Assembly (NCBI GenBank): GCA_040382055.1
Contig: JBEIGE010000006.1
Coordinates: forward strand, 1-64,000
DNA: 64,000 nt
Origin: JBEIGE01 sp040382055
GTDB taxonomy: Bacteria > Pseudomonadota > Gammaproteobacteria > Burkholderiales > Burkholderiaceae_C
Direction of reading: 5' to 3'
Of the stretch, positions 7,268-14,659 are shown one piece after another (position 1 is the first letter of the stretch; each line of letters opens with the position of its first letter). Position numbers and translations under genes: made by a program. The notes under the pieces are model-generated. The model was not told the origin of the DNA. It was given only the letters and a program-made list of their open reading frames with translations, and did no database searches.

Positions 7268-8566
7268 ATGTTTGCCTTAATTGATGGCAACAACTTCTAC
7301 GTCTCGTGCGAGAGGGTGTTTCGTCCCGCCTTAAACGGTATCCCTGTTGTCGTGCTCTCCAACAATGATGGATGCGCCATTGCAAGAAGCAATGAGGCAA
7401 AAGCACTGGGCATCAAGATGGGTGCGCCCTGGTTCAAGATCAAACACCTTGAGCAGCAAGCCGGGCTGGTTGCCCTGTCTGCCAACTTTGCTTTGTATGG
7501 CAGTCTGTCAGACCGCATGATGAGCCTGACAGCCGGCCTGGGTCCGCATCAGGAGATCTACTCCATTGATGAATCCTTTATCGACCTCTCAGGTGTTCGG
7601 GGTGATTTGGTTGAGCGTAGCCACAAGATCAGGAGCCGGATTCTGCAGTGGATCGGCATTCCATGCGGGATAGGAATCGGAAGCACCAAAACACTGGCCA
7701 AGCTGGCAAACCACATTGCCAAGACGGCAGGACGAAAGCCTGGTAGCTATCCTGCCCATCTTGCGCAAGTCTGCAATCTCTCGACGTTAAGCCAGGCTGA
7801 ACTTGAAACCGTGCTCTCGGCCACCGAGGTAGGTGAAGTCTGGGGTGTAGGGCCACGTATCAGCAAGCAACTCAACGAAGGCGGCATTAATAATGTTCTA
7901 GAACTGGCCCGTCTGGATGTGGCTACCGTGAGACGGCGTTGGTCTGTCGTGCTGGAGCGTACGGTTCGGGAACTTAACGGAACTTCCTGCATTGACTTGG
8001 AAGACTCACCCGCCCCAAAGAAGGAAATTGCCACAACCCGGTCCTTCGGGCATCCGGTGACAGAACTGCATCAACTCAGTGAGGCCGTCACAGAGTTTGC
8101 CAGTCGGGCGGCACAGAAACTCAGGCAACAAAACAGCCATGCTTGCAATGTTCTGGTTTTCATTCGAACCAGCCCGTTTCGACCGGATCCGCAATACAGT
8201 CGCTCGTTCACGATGCCTCTCAGACGCCCGACTGCCGATACAGCTTTGCTCGTGGGGGCAGCATTAGCGGGGCTGAGGCACATCTTCAGACCCGGATTTA
8301 AGTATGCGAAAGCTGGAGTCATGCTCTTGGCGTTGCAGCCGGACACTTTGCAGCAACAGGAACTGGATTTAGAGGGGGACGATGCCCAAGACAGGAGCCA
8401 TTTGATGTCTGCTCTGGATAGGGTCAACCGGCGTTATGGGCGTGGCACATTAAAGATGGCCAGCGCTGGCTTGGCTGATGAGCACAGAGTCTGGGCGATG
8501 AAGCAGGAGCGGCGCACACCACGGTACACGACGCGGTGGGGAGATATGCCCGTAGCCCGCGCCTAG
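7268..8566 (+). CDS. umuC: DNA polymerase V catalytic subunit UmuC (Y-family)
   Basis: 432 residues. The catalytic triad of Y-family polymerases is intact: Asp6 in LIDGNNFYVSCE and Asp101-Glu102 in YSIDESFIDL. A helix-hairpin-helix thumb (VWGVGPRISKQL) and a little-finger domain follow, then the UmuC C-terminal region. It performs error-prone translesion synthesis with UmuD'. It starts 49 bases after cho on the same strand; a short palindrome (CGTAC-ATCAG-GTACG) lies near the beginning of that gap. It is the last gene of the SOS operon. Confidence 0.95.
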   Translation: MFALIDGNNFYVSCERVFRPALNGIPVVVLSNNDGCAIARSNEAKALGIKMGAPWFKIKHLEQQAGLVALSANFALYGSLSDRMMSLTAGLGPHQEIYSIDESFIDLSGVRGDLVERSHKIRSRILQWIGIPCGIGIGSTKTLAKLANHIAKTAGRKPGSYPAHLAQVCNLSTLSQAELETVLSATEVGEVWGVGPRISKQLNEGGINNVLELARLDVATVRRRWSVVLERTVRELNGTSCIDLEDSPAPKKEIATTRSFGHPVTELHQLSEAVTEFASRAAQKLRQQNSHACNVLVFIRTSPFRPDPQYSRSFTMPLRRPTADTALLVGAALAGLRHIFRPGFKYAKAGVMLLALQPDTLQQQELDLEGDDAQDRSHLMSALDRVNRRYGRGTLKMASAGLADEHRVWAMKQERRTPRYTTRWGDMPVARA

Positions 8567-8672
8567 ACATCACGCAAAAGCGCTTTGGCCGCGTGGATGA
8601 GTTACACCTATACGTTTCAGGAATTCAAAAGTTGGTGCAAGCTACGGGTCGTGCGCCGGTATGGTCAATCCG

Positions 8673-9446
8673 TTATATCCACTGCCCCGAGTCCGGGTAG
8701 ACATTGACGCGTTCCCCGTTTAGCCGGACTTGCTCTTCATTCATTTCCAAGCCGTTCAAAGGGTCGATATCGAAAACGACCCCAAGTGCACGCCCCACGT
8801 TGACATCTTCGATGGGCAACTCCCAGCTCAGGAATACCTGGTTGTAATCCTGGTCTGGCGTGAAGTCGACCGCATTAAAGCTACTGCTTCGGCGTTGTAT
8901 AACAGCGTGAGGCTGGCCGGTGTCAAATATCACAGTCGTACCCCGGGTGAGCGGGATTCGGTAACCTGTATGCGCAAAATGCAGGTCAAGACCCCTGTCC
9001 TCGCTCAGGAACAAATTGCAGAAGGCCGCTCCACCGTAGTACGTCGCATCAAGGTGGTACTTTGCGCCGCTGCAGGCCATGAGCGCTACGTCACTTGAAG
9101 CAAGAGTATCTTGCAGTCCAAGCGTACGCATCCAACCGGACATCACCTTGACGCAGTTCGCGTAGTCAGGCCAGTTCATTCGAGTCCTTGCCAGAGGCAG
9201 TGGTTCGACGTCACCAGTTTCAAGCCCTAAACGTGAAATCTCCTTGGACCAATCTGCAATCAGGCGTGCAGAGGGTGCCGGTATGTCCAGTACCGCGGTC
9301 AATACAACGTCGCTCACGCTTCGACTGCGGATGGCGTCTTCACACCAGTAATAAGCTGTCAGCAGGTCTTGTGCATACGGCGGATTAGAGAGGCGGTTCA
9401 CACGGGGCCATTTCAATAAGGCTAATCTTGTGAAAGTATCGCTCAA
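8673..9446 (-). CDS. Hypothetical protein with oxygenase-like HxD...H pattern
   Basis: About 257 residues if the TTG at 9446 is used; a TAG lies in frame two codons upstream and no ATG is near, so the N-terminus is uncertain. The central part holds YHLDATYYGG and, some 50 residues later, FDTGQPHAVIQR. This H-x-D...H spacing inside beta-rich sequence is reminiscent of Fe(II)/2-oxoglutarate oxygenases or related cupin folds. The first 120 residues are unassigned. It is convergent with umuC and divergent from upp. A perfect 16-base palindrome lies just upstream of the start. The family is not recognised. Confidence 0.6.
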   Translation of the reverse strand: MSDTFTRLALLKWPRVNRLSNPPYAQDLLTAYYWCEDAIRSRSVSDVVLTAVLDIPAPSARLIADWSKEISRLGLETGDVEPLPLARTRMNWPDYANCVKVMSGWMRTLGLQDTLASSDVALMACSGAKYHLDATYYGGAAFCNLFLSEDRGLDLHFAHTGYRIPLTRGTTVIFDTGQPHAVIQRRSSSFNAVDFTPDQDYNQVFLSWELPIEDVNVGRALGVVFDIDPLNGLEMNEEQVRLNGERVNVYPDSGQWI

Positions 9447-9461
9447 TGACTATCTTGTGCG

Positions 9462-9477
9462 CTTGGTTAAAACCAAG
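9462..9477. promoter_or_regulatory. Palindrome upstream of the oxygenase-like gene
   Basis: CTTGGTT (9462-9468), AA, then AACCAAG (9471-9477) is a perfect seven-base inverted repeat ending 15 bases before the presumed start of the minus-strand gene. It could be an operator or a small RNA hairpin. No regulator is adjacent. Confidence 0.35.
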
Positions 9478-9692
9478 GCCAATCCATGGTGCGCTGCTCA
9501 GCAAGCAGGTATCTAGAGTAAGCAATAATGAGAAATTGGCCTTTAAGTTCAATCGGGGACCTGCGAAGTCGAATTCGCACACGGGCTGCTGGCCGGTTAC
9601 TTGCAGAGCGCCTGCTAGGCGAGTTCCCGTCTCTGAAAATGGCCAACCATGCCACTGTCTTGTGATTAGCAGTACATAAGGAAAAACGCGCC

Positions 9693-10322
9693 ATGTCTAA
9701 TGTTCATGTTGTAGAGCACCCACTGGTGCAACACAAGTTGTCCTTAATGCGTCAGAAGGATGCCAGCACAAGCAGCTTTCGAAGACTCCTCAATGAACTC
9801 GCTATGCTCATGGCGTACGAGGTGACACGCGATTTACCGCTGCATGAAATTGAAATCGAGACGCCGCTGGAGACCATGAAAGCCAAGTTCATCGACGGCA
9901 AGAAACTCGTTTTCGTTTCCATCCTGCGCGCCGGTACAGGAGTACTTGAGGGAATGTTGAGCGTCGTGCCGGGAGCACGTGTTGGGCATATTGGCCTTTA
10001 TCGTGACCCCAAGACGCTGATTGCTGTCGAATACTATTTCAAGATGCCTTCAGAGATGGCCGAGCGCGATGTCGTAGTGGTAGACCCGATGTTGGCCACC
10101 GGTAACTCTGCTATTGCTGCTGTAGACCGAATCAAAGAACTCAGACCCAAATCAATTAAATTCGTGTGTATTCTGGCCTGTCCGCAAGGTGTGGCAGCCA
10201 TGCAGCGGGCTCATCCAGATGTGCCTGTATACACAGCTGCCATAGACCGTGGGCTCAATGAGCATGCCTATATTGTTCCAGGCTTGGGCGATGCCGGTGA
10301 TCGTATGTTTGGAACCAAGTAG
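9693..10322 (+). CDS. upp: Uracil phosphoribosyltransferase
   Basis: A 209-residue cytosolic enzyme that converts uracil and PRPP to UMP in pyrimidine salvage. The sequence matches Upp throughout: HPLVQHKLSLMR near the start, ILRAGTGVLEGML at about 77-89, the PRPP-binding loop VVVDPMLATGNSA at about 128-140, and the uracil-binding GLGDAGDRMFGTK tail. AAGGA precedes the ATG. It is transcribed alone between two minus-strand genes. Whether it feeds on products of the nearby catabolic region is speculation. Confidence 0.98.
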   Translation: MSNVHVVEHPLVQHKLSLMRQKDASTSSFRRLLNELAMLMAYEVTRDLPLHEIEIETPLETMKAKFIDGKKLVFVSILRAGTGVLEGMLSVVPGARVGHIGLYRDPKTLIAVEYYFKMPSEMAERDVVVVDPMLATGNSAIAAVDRIKELRPKSIKFVCILACPQGVAAMQRAHPDVPVYTAAIDRGLNEHAYIVPGLGDAGDRMFGTK

Positions 10323-10390
10323 TCATATCCGACCACATGGTATTTGTCACAATATCCTCTGAGCACCCAACCGATAGTGTCAAGTCGTTG

Positions 10391-11284
10391 TCAGCCGCCG
10401 TCAGAAACACGCCTGACCCCAGCCATCCCCTCTAGAACCCGTAACACTGCAGCTGTGTCTTCACCCGCCAGGCCCTGGCTCATGGCTGAATGGTACAGCT
10501 GGGTCGAGGCAGAAAAGAGCGGCACCGGGCAGTTCAGGCCGGCGGCAAATTCTCCGATGATGTGCAGATCCTTCATGAACATGTCGATGCGAGCGGTCGG
10601 TTGGTCGTAGCGGCCGGCTACCATCAGCGGTCCGCGGATCTGGAACATGCGCGAGCTCCCGGCGCTGTCCTGCAAGGTCTCAAAGAGCGTTGAAGGGTCG
10701 ATGCCAGCCTTGGCGGCAAGCGTAAAAGCCTCGGCCGCTGCAACATTGTGGATATTGACGAGGTGATTGGCAAGAAACTTCATCGCGCTTCCCTTGCCGA
10801 ATTCGCCCAGGAAGACTTGCTTTCGCGACATCCCCTCAAGCGCGGGTCGGGCCGCTTCGAATGCATCGGGGTCCCCACTGCCGAACACGACCAGATCCTT
10901 CTTTGCTGCCTGCGCTCCGGTACCGCTGACCGGACAATCAAGCATGGTGCACCCACTGCCTGCCAGTCCGGCCAGCGCAGCTTTTTTGACTGCGATCGGC
11001 ATGGTGCAGGCGTCGACCAAAACTTTACCCGCCACCTTGAGTTTTGCGATTTCAGCGTATACAGCATCGAAGGCCTTGACCGTAGGCAGTGAAGTAAAGG
11101 TCACGTCAGTCGCCTGCACGACTTGTGTGGCCGAGCCGAGCAGCTTGCCGCCTGCTGCGGTGAAACGACTGCGCGCATCATCGCTGATATCGAAACCAAG
11201 GACCTGATGCCCCGCCTTGAGTAAGTTGGCCGCAAATGCGCCGCCCATGATGCCCAGACCTACGATGCCAATTGCTTGCGTCAT
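10391..11284 (-). CDS. NAD(P)-dependent beta-hydroxyacid dehydrogenase (3-hydroxyisobutyrate dehydrogenase family)
   Basis: 297 residues. The Rossmann motif GLGIMG at 9-14 binds the dinucleotide. The substrate motif DCPVSGTG at about 116-123 and the catalytic Lys169 in GKGSAMKFLANHL are those of the 3-hydroxyisobutyrate/tartronate semialdehyde reductase family. It oxidises or reduces a small beta-hydroxyacid or semialdehyde; the substrate cannot be told. It is last in the minus-strand run, 163 bases beyond the ferredoxin, a gap large enough for its own promoter. It may handle a late intermediate of the upstream oxygenase pathway. Confidence 0.88.
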   Translation of the reverse strand: MTQAIGIVGLGIMGGAFAANLLKAGHQVLGFDISDDARSRFTAAGGKLLGSATQVVQATDVTFTSLPTVKAFDAVYAEIAKLKVAGKVLVDACTMPIAVKKAALAGLAGSGCTMLDCPVSGTGAQAAKKDLVVFGSGDPDAFEAARPALEGMSRKQVFLGEFGKGSAMKFLANHLVNIHNVAAAEAFTLAAKAGIDPSTLFETLQDSAGSSRMFQIRGPLMVAGRYDQPTARIDMFMKDLHIIGEFAAGLNCPVPLFSASTQLYHSAMSQGLAGEDTAAVLRVLEGMAGVRRVSDGG

Positions 11285-11447
11285 ATGACTAGTTCCTTGT
11301 TCGTTATTGAATGAATAAAAATTACAGTAAATGAATCAACCTCAAACTCGGACTATCTGTCAAAGAAGACCATTCGGTCACACACTAGCTGTGCACGTAC
11401 CGACGATACAGGTGTCTATAACTGCGATGTGCATGGGTTTCTTCCTC

Positions 11448-11771
11448 CTAGTACTGTGAAGGTGGCAGGTCTACGATGAGACCATCCAGCGCATCGGAGA
11501 GTTGGATCTGGCAACTCAGGCGGCTGCCTGTCTGGTGTGGCGACGCAGTGAATTCGAGCATCGCGATTTCATCCGGCTCAGGCAACGGCAGTCGTTGCGC
11601 AAAAGGCGCTCGCACGATCACATGACAGGTAGAACACACCAGCATTCCGCCGCACTCAGCTTCGATACCTGGCGCATTGGCGTTGACCGCAGTTTGCATG
11701 AGACTCATACCAGGCTTGCCCTGCAAGGTGTTGGTGCTGCCGTTGGCGGATATAAGGTGGATGGTGATCAT
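11448..11771 (-). CDS. [2Fe-2S] ferredoxin, adrenodoxin/putidaredoxin type
   Basis: 107 residues with Cys40, Cys46, Cys49 and Cys87 (C-x5-C-x2-C-x37-C), the cluster ligands of vertebrate-type ferredoxins. Such proteins pass electrons from an NAD(P)H reductase to an oxygenase. The start codon is immediately after the stop of the ligase gene (no gap), so it is translated with the Rieske/ligase pair and is most likely the electron donor of that Rieske oxygenase. No ferredoxin reductase gene is visible in the window, so a reductase encoded elsewhere must serve it. Confidence 0.93.
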   Translation of the reverse strand: MITIHLISANGSTNTLQGKPGMSLMQTAVNANAPGIEAECGGMLVCSTCHVIVRAPFAQRLPLPEPDEIAMLEFTASPHQTGSRLSCQIQLSDALDGLIVDLPPSQY

Positions 11772-13250
11772 TCAGATACGGCCGAAATATTCACGGCGCT
11801 CGAAATCAGTCTTGTCTTGCGCTGCATCAAACCGTGACAGCTCAAGTCGCTTAAGTTGCGTGTAATAGTCTACAAAGGGTTGACAGAAAGCGGTGCATAG
11901 TGCAACGTCAGCCTCCAGCGCGTCCAGCGCTTCCCCCAGGCTTTTAGGCAGCAACTCGTGTGATCCCGAGTACGGCGAGTCAGTGGCGGGGGGCGCCTTG
12001 AGCTGGCGCTCTATGCCGTTCATGCCCGCATGAATCTGGGCGGCGATATAGAGGTAAGGATTGGCAGCCGGTTCGCCAATACGATTTTCGATACGGGTGC
12101 CATTGTCATTGCATTCACCCACGACACGCAGCATGGCACCACGATTGTCACGTCCCCAAAGTACTGACTGCGGTGCCAGCGCGTTCGGCTGGAAACGTGC
12201 AAATCCGTTGGGCGTTGGCGTACAGAAAACTGCCATGCCACGCGCATGCTTGAGCAGACCGGCCAGGTAGTACTCGCCTGTTTCGGACAGTATGTGTTGC
12301 GCTGCCATTGCATCGGTACCTTCTGCAGGTGATTCACGCTGGAAAGCATTGGTGCCGCTCGCGAGATCAACTAATGACTGGTGCAGATGCCAGCCGCTTG
12401 ACATGATGTTTGGAAATGGCGGCCGGCACATGAAGGTGGCATGGTAGCCAGCACGCAGCAAAGCCTGGCGTACAGCATTGCGAAAGAGCACCATGTTGTC
12501 AGCAGCGGTCAGGGCATCGGTCGCCTCGAACACAGCCTCTACCTGACTCGGCCCGAGTTCGATTTCAAGTGATGACAACGGCATTCCAAGCGATTGCGCT
12601 GTATGCAAAACGATACGCATTGGTTCATCGGCCATGTCGTAGCAACTATCTGCCAGCAGGTTGTAGCCGGGGTGGATCATACTGACGCGTGGTGGCAGGC
12701 CGGGCCAGGCCGCCTGCTCCGGATCAAGCTGTGCTTGGGTGTCTTCAATCCGGTAGATGTGGAATTCGACTTCCAGCCCACACTTCAGTCCGTAGCCGCT
12801 AGCTGCCAGGCGTTGTAACGCGCGTTGCAGAACACGGCGAGTGTCCAATTCGACGGGCGTGCCGTCTTGCATGAAAGGCTGCGTGCGCAGCCAACCTGTC
12901 GCAGGTGCCCAGGGGAGTTGGCGATAGCTCTCCGGTTCGGCCACTAGTAAAACGTTACCTGCATACTCGAATCCAGGCAGGTCTTTGGTGCCGCCAGCTT
13001 CGAAAACCTTGTAAGCCGTCCGGTTGGACGTGTCCTTAAGTAACAGCGTGCTCACCATGCCCACGCCGTTGTGCATGGCCTGCGCCGCGGCTGCAGCTAC
13101 AAGCGTTTTGCTCCGCAGTACGCCATGTACATCGCACCACGTGAATCGTACCAACTCAATCCCTGTCGCGTCGATCTGCTGTGCCACATTCGCCACGGCA
13201 AGATCGCGCACCTGTGTGGCAAGGCCGCAGCGCTCGGCAAAACTCGTCAT
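11772..13250 (-). CDS. Glutamine synthetase-family ligase (gamma-glutamyl-amide synthetase-like)
   Basis: 492 residues from the ATG at 13250, which overlaps the Rieske stop as ATGA; the longer frame to 13337 would run into that gene. Glutamine synthetase fold features are present: GLEVEFHIY with Glu160/Glu162, HPGYNLLADS, the SSGWHLHQSL strand with His288/His290, and NPYLYIAAQIHAG. The family ligates amines to the gamma-carboxyl of glutamate using ATP. Housekeeping GlnA features such as the adenylylation loop are not evident, and the partner genes are catabolic. A role in gamma-glutamylating an amine substrate, as TdnQ/AtdA1 or IpuC do, is inferred. Confidence 0.88.
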   Translation of the reverse strand: MTSFAERCGLATQVRDLAVANVAQQIDATGIELVRFTWCDVHGVLRSKTLVAAAAAQAMHNGVGMVSTLLLKDTSNRTAYKVFEAGGTKDLPGFEYAGNVLLVAEPESYRQLPWAPATGWLRTQPFMQDGTPVELDTRRVLQRALQRLAASGYGLKCGLEVEFHIYRIEDTQAQLDPEQAAWPGLPPRVSMIHPGYNLLADSCYDMADEPMRIVLHTAQSLGMPLSSLEIELGPSQVEAVFEATDALTAADNMVLFRNAVRQALLRAGYHATFMCRPPFPNIMSSGWHLHQSLVDLASGTNAFQRESPAEGTDAMAAQHILSETGEYYLAGLLKHARGMAVFCTPTPNGFARFQPNALAPQSVLWGRDNRGAMLRVVGECNDNGTRIENRIGEPAANPYLYIAAQIHAGMNGIERQLKAPPATDSPYSGSHELLPKSLGEALDALEADVALCTAFCQPFVDYYTQLKRLELSRFDAAQDKTDFERREYFGRI

Positions 13251-14635
13251 GCGGTTTGTTCCGTACCGGGGGCGCTGGCTAGCCAGGGCGCACGGGCACG
13301 TTTCGCAGCTTCTGCCTGTTTCCACCAGGTGGCCCATTCTCCAGCCGGCGCGATGCCGTCTAAGGTGGCCGGTCCGCCTGCAATAGCCTCTACGGTTTCT
13401 ACGTTCGCGATACCTGGCGCAGTCCCGCCAGCGGCTACCGTATCAATGGCTTGCAGGAGCATACGTCGGTTAAATGAGATGGCCTTGTCGCTCGTGCCCA
13501 GGTGTTCGAGCGTGCGGTCCTGGATCGGTCCCATGCTCTCCACGGCCCACTGGTCATGTACGTTAATGTCTTCTTCACCCATGCCGAGATAAGTTGTCGA
13601 CAGTTGCTCTGCCGCGCTGAAGCCCCAGTTGTTGTGACGTCCTGCGTTGGGCTTGTAGTCGGGTCGTGATATGAACTGAAGACGCTGTGCACGCATGGCC
13701 TCCTTGTCCAGAGGACTTTCGAAACTGGTGAAAAAAGAATACCAGTAAGTGTGCGTGTCGTCTACCGGAAGGTGTATCTGCGTAATTGTGAGTGTCTCGG
13801 ATAAAGGAATGACAAATGTTGCAGGGAATATGGATTGCGTTACGCGCACATGTGTGAGTGCCTCTGTCATGGGGCGAAGCGTCGTGAGCTGCATTCCCCA
13901 GGGCTGTTGTTCGATGTTGATTTCCGGCTGCACAAATTCACGCATGATGCGTGACATCGGCCATTGGCCAGTGCCAGCGCTGCCGGCGCTGGCACTGCGG
14001 AATTGTTTGCCAGCTGCGTTGCCGCCGATATCTTCCAGCGCCAAATCCTTTAAAAAGCGGTGAAGGAATGAAGGGTGAGCCGGATCGATGCCGACCTCAA
14101 CCGCTTGCAGCCAATTGGCATTCCATAAACCCTTGAACGCGAAGCTGTGAGTTGCAGGTGCATTGAAGCAGTCGAACGCGGGGAAAGGCGGCGGTGTCGT
14201 GCCTTCTTCGCCGAGCCAAGCGAACATAACGCCAGCCCTTTCCACAAGCGGGTAGGCACGCTGTCGCACACGCTCGCACAGCTTGCTGCCGGCTGGCTCA
14301 GCCGGTGTATCCAGGCAGCGACCGTCTACCGCAAACTTCCAGCCGTGGAAGGGGCATCGCAGTCCGTCATCCTCGCGGCGCCCGAAGGACAGATCGGCCT
14401 GGCGGTGCGGGCAGTTGGCATCCAGAAGACCCCAGGCACCACTGCCGTCCTTGAACAGCACCAAGTCCTGGCCCAGAACGCGCACGGCTTTTACCGGACG
14501 CAGTTCCATAGCGGGCTCAATCCTTGGGTCAAATTCGTCCACCAGCGCCACCGGCTGCCAGTACTGGCGTAGTACGGCTCCGGCGGGAGTGCCGGGGCCG
14601 ATGCGGGTAATACGTTCGTTCTGCTCTGCCTTCAT
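13247..14635 (-). CDS. Rieske non-heme iron oxygenase, oxygenase component
   Basis: 462 residues. The N-terminal Rieske domain has Cys75-x-His77 and Cys94-x2-His97 (CPHR...CPFHGW), which hold the [2Fe-2S] cluster. The catalytic domain has the mononuclear iron site Asp184, His187, His192 in NWLQAVEVGIDPAHPSFLH. The single-chain, roughly 50-kDa layout resembles phthalate or phenoxybenzoate-type oxygenases that need no beta subunit. It hydroxylates or O/N-dealkylates an aromatic or amine. It is ATGA-coupled to the downstream ligase, with the ferredoxin next, and follows the amidase gene by 24 bases. Confidence 0.94.
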   Translation of the reverse strand: MKAEQNERITRIGPGTPAGAVLRQYWQPVALVDEFDPRIEPAMELRPVKAVRVLGQDLVLFKDGSGAWGLLDANCPHRQADLSFGRREDDGLRCPFHGWKFAVDGRCLDTPAEPAGSKLCERVRQRAYPLVERAGVMFAWLGEEGTTPPPFPAFDCFNAPATHSFAFKGLWNANWLQAVEVGIDPAHPSFLHRFLKDLALEDIGGNAAGKQFRSASAGSAGTGQWPMSRIMREFVQPEINIEQQPWGMQLTTLRPMTEALTHVRVTQSIFPATFVIPLSETLTITQIHLPVDDTHTYWYSFFTSFESPLDKEAMRAQRLQFISRPDYKPNAGRHNNWGFSAAEQLSTTYLGMGEEDINVHDQWAVESMGPIQDRTLEHLGTSDKAISFNRRMLLQAIDTVAAGGTAPGIANVETVEAIAGGPATLDGIAPAGEWATWWKQAEAAKRARAPWLASAPGTEQTA

Positions 14636-14659
14636 GCCTGCAAGTCCTGTTGTTAGCGG

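Noticed and set aside
9385..9582. Separate 65-codon gene overlapping the oxygenase-like gene
   Set aside because: It overlaps the neighbouring gene in another frame and shows no family features; it is kept only as a possible frameshifted 5' part.
13251..13337. Extended N-terminus of the GS-like ligase
   Set aside because: The 29 extra codons lie inside the Rieske gene, and the ATGA overlap provides a better start.
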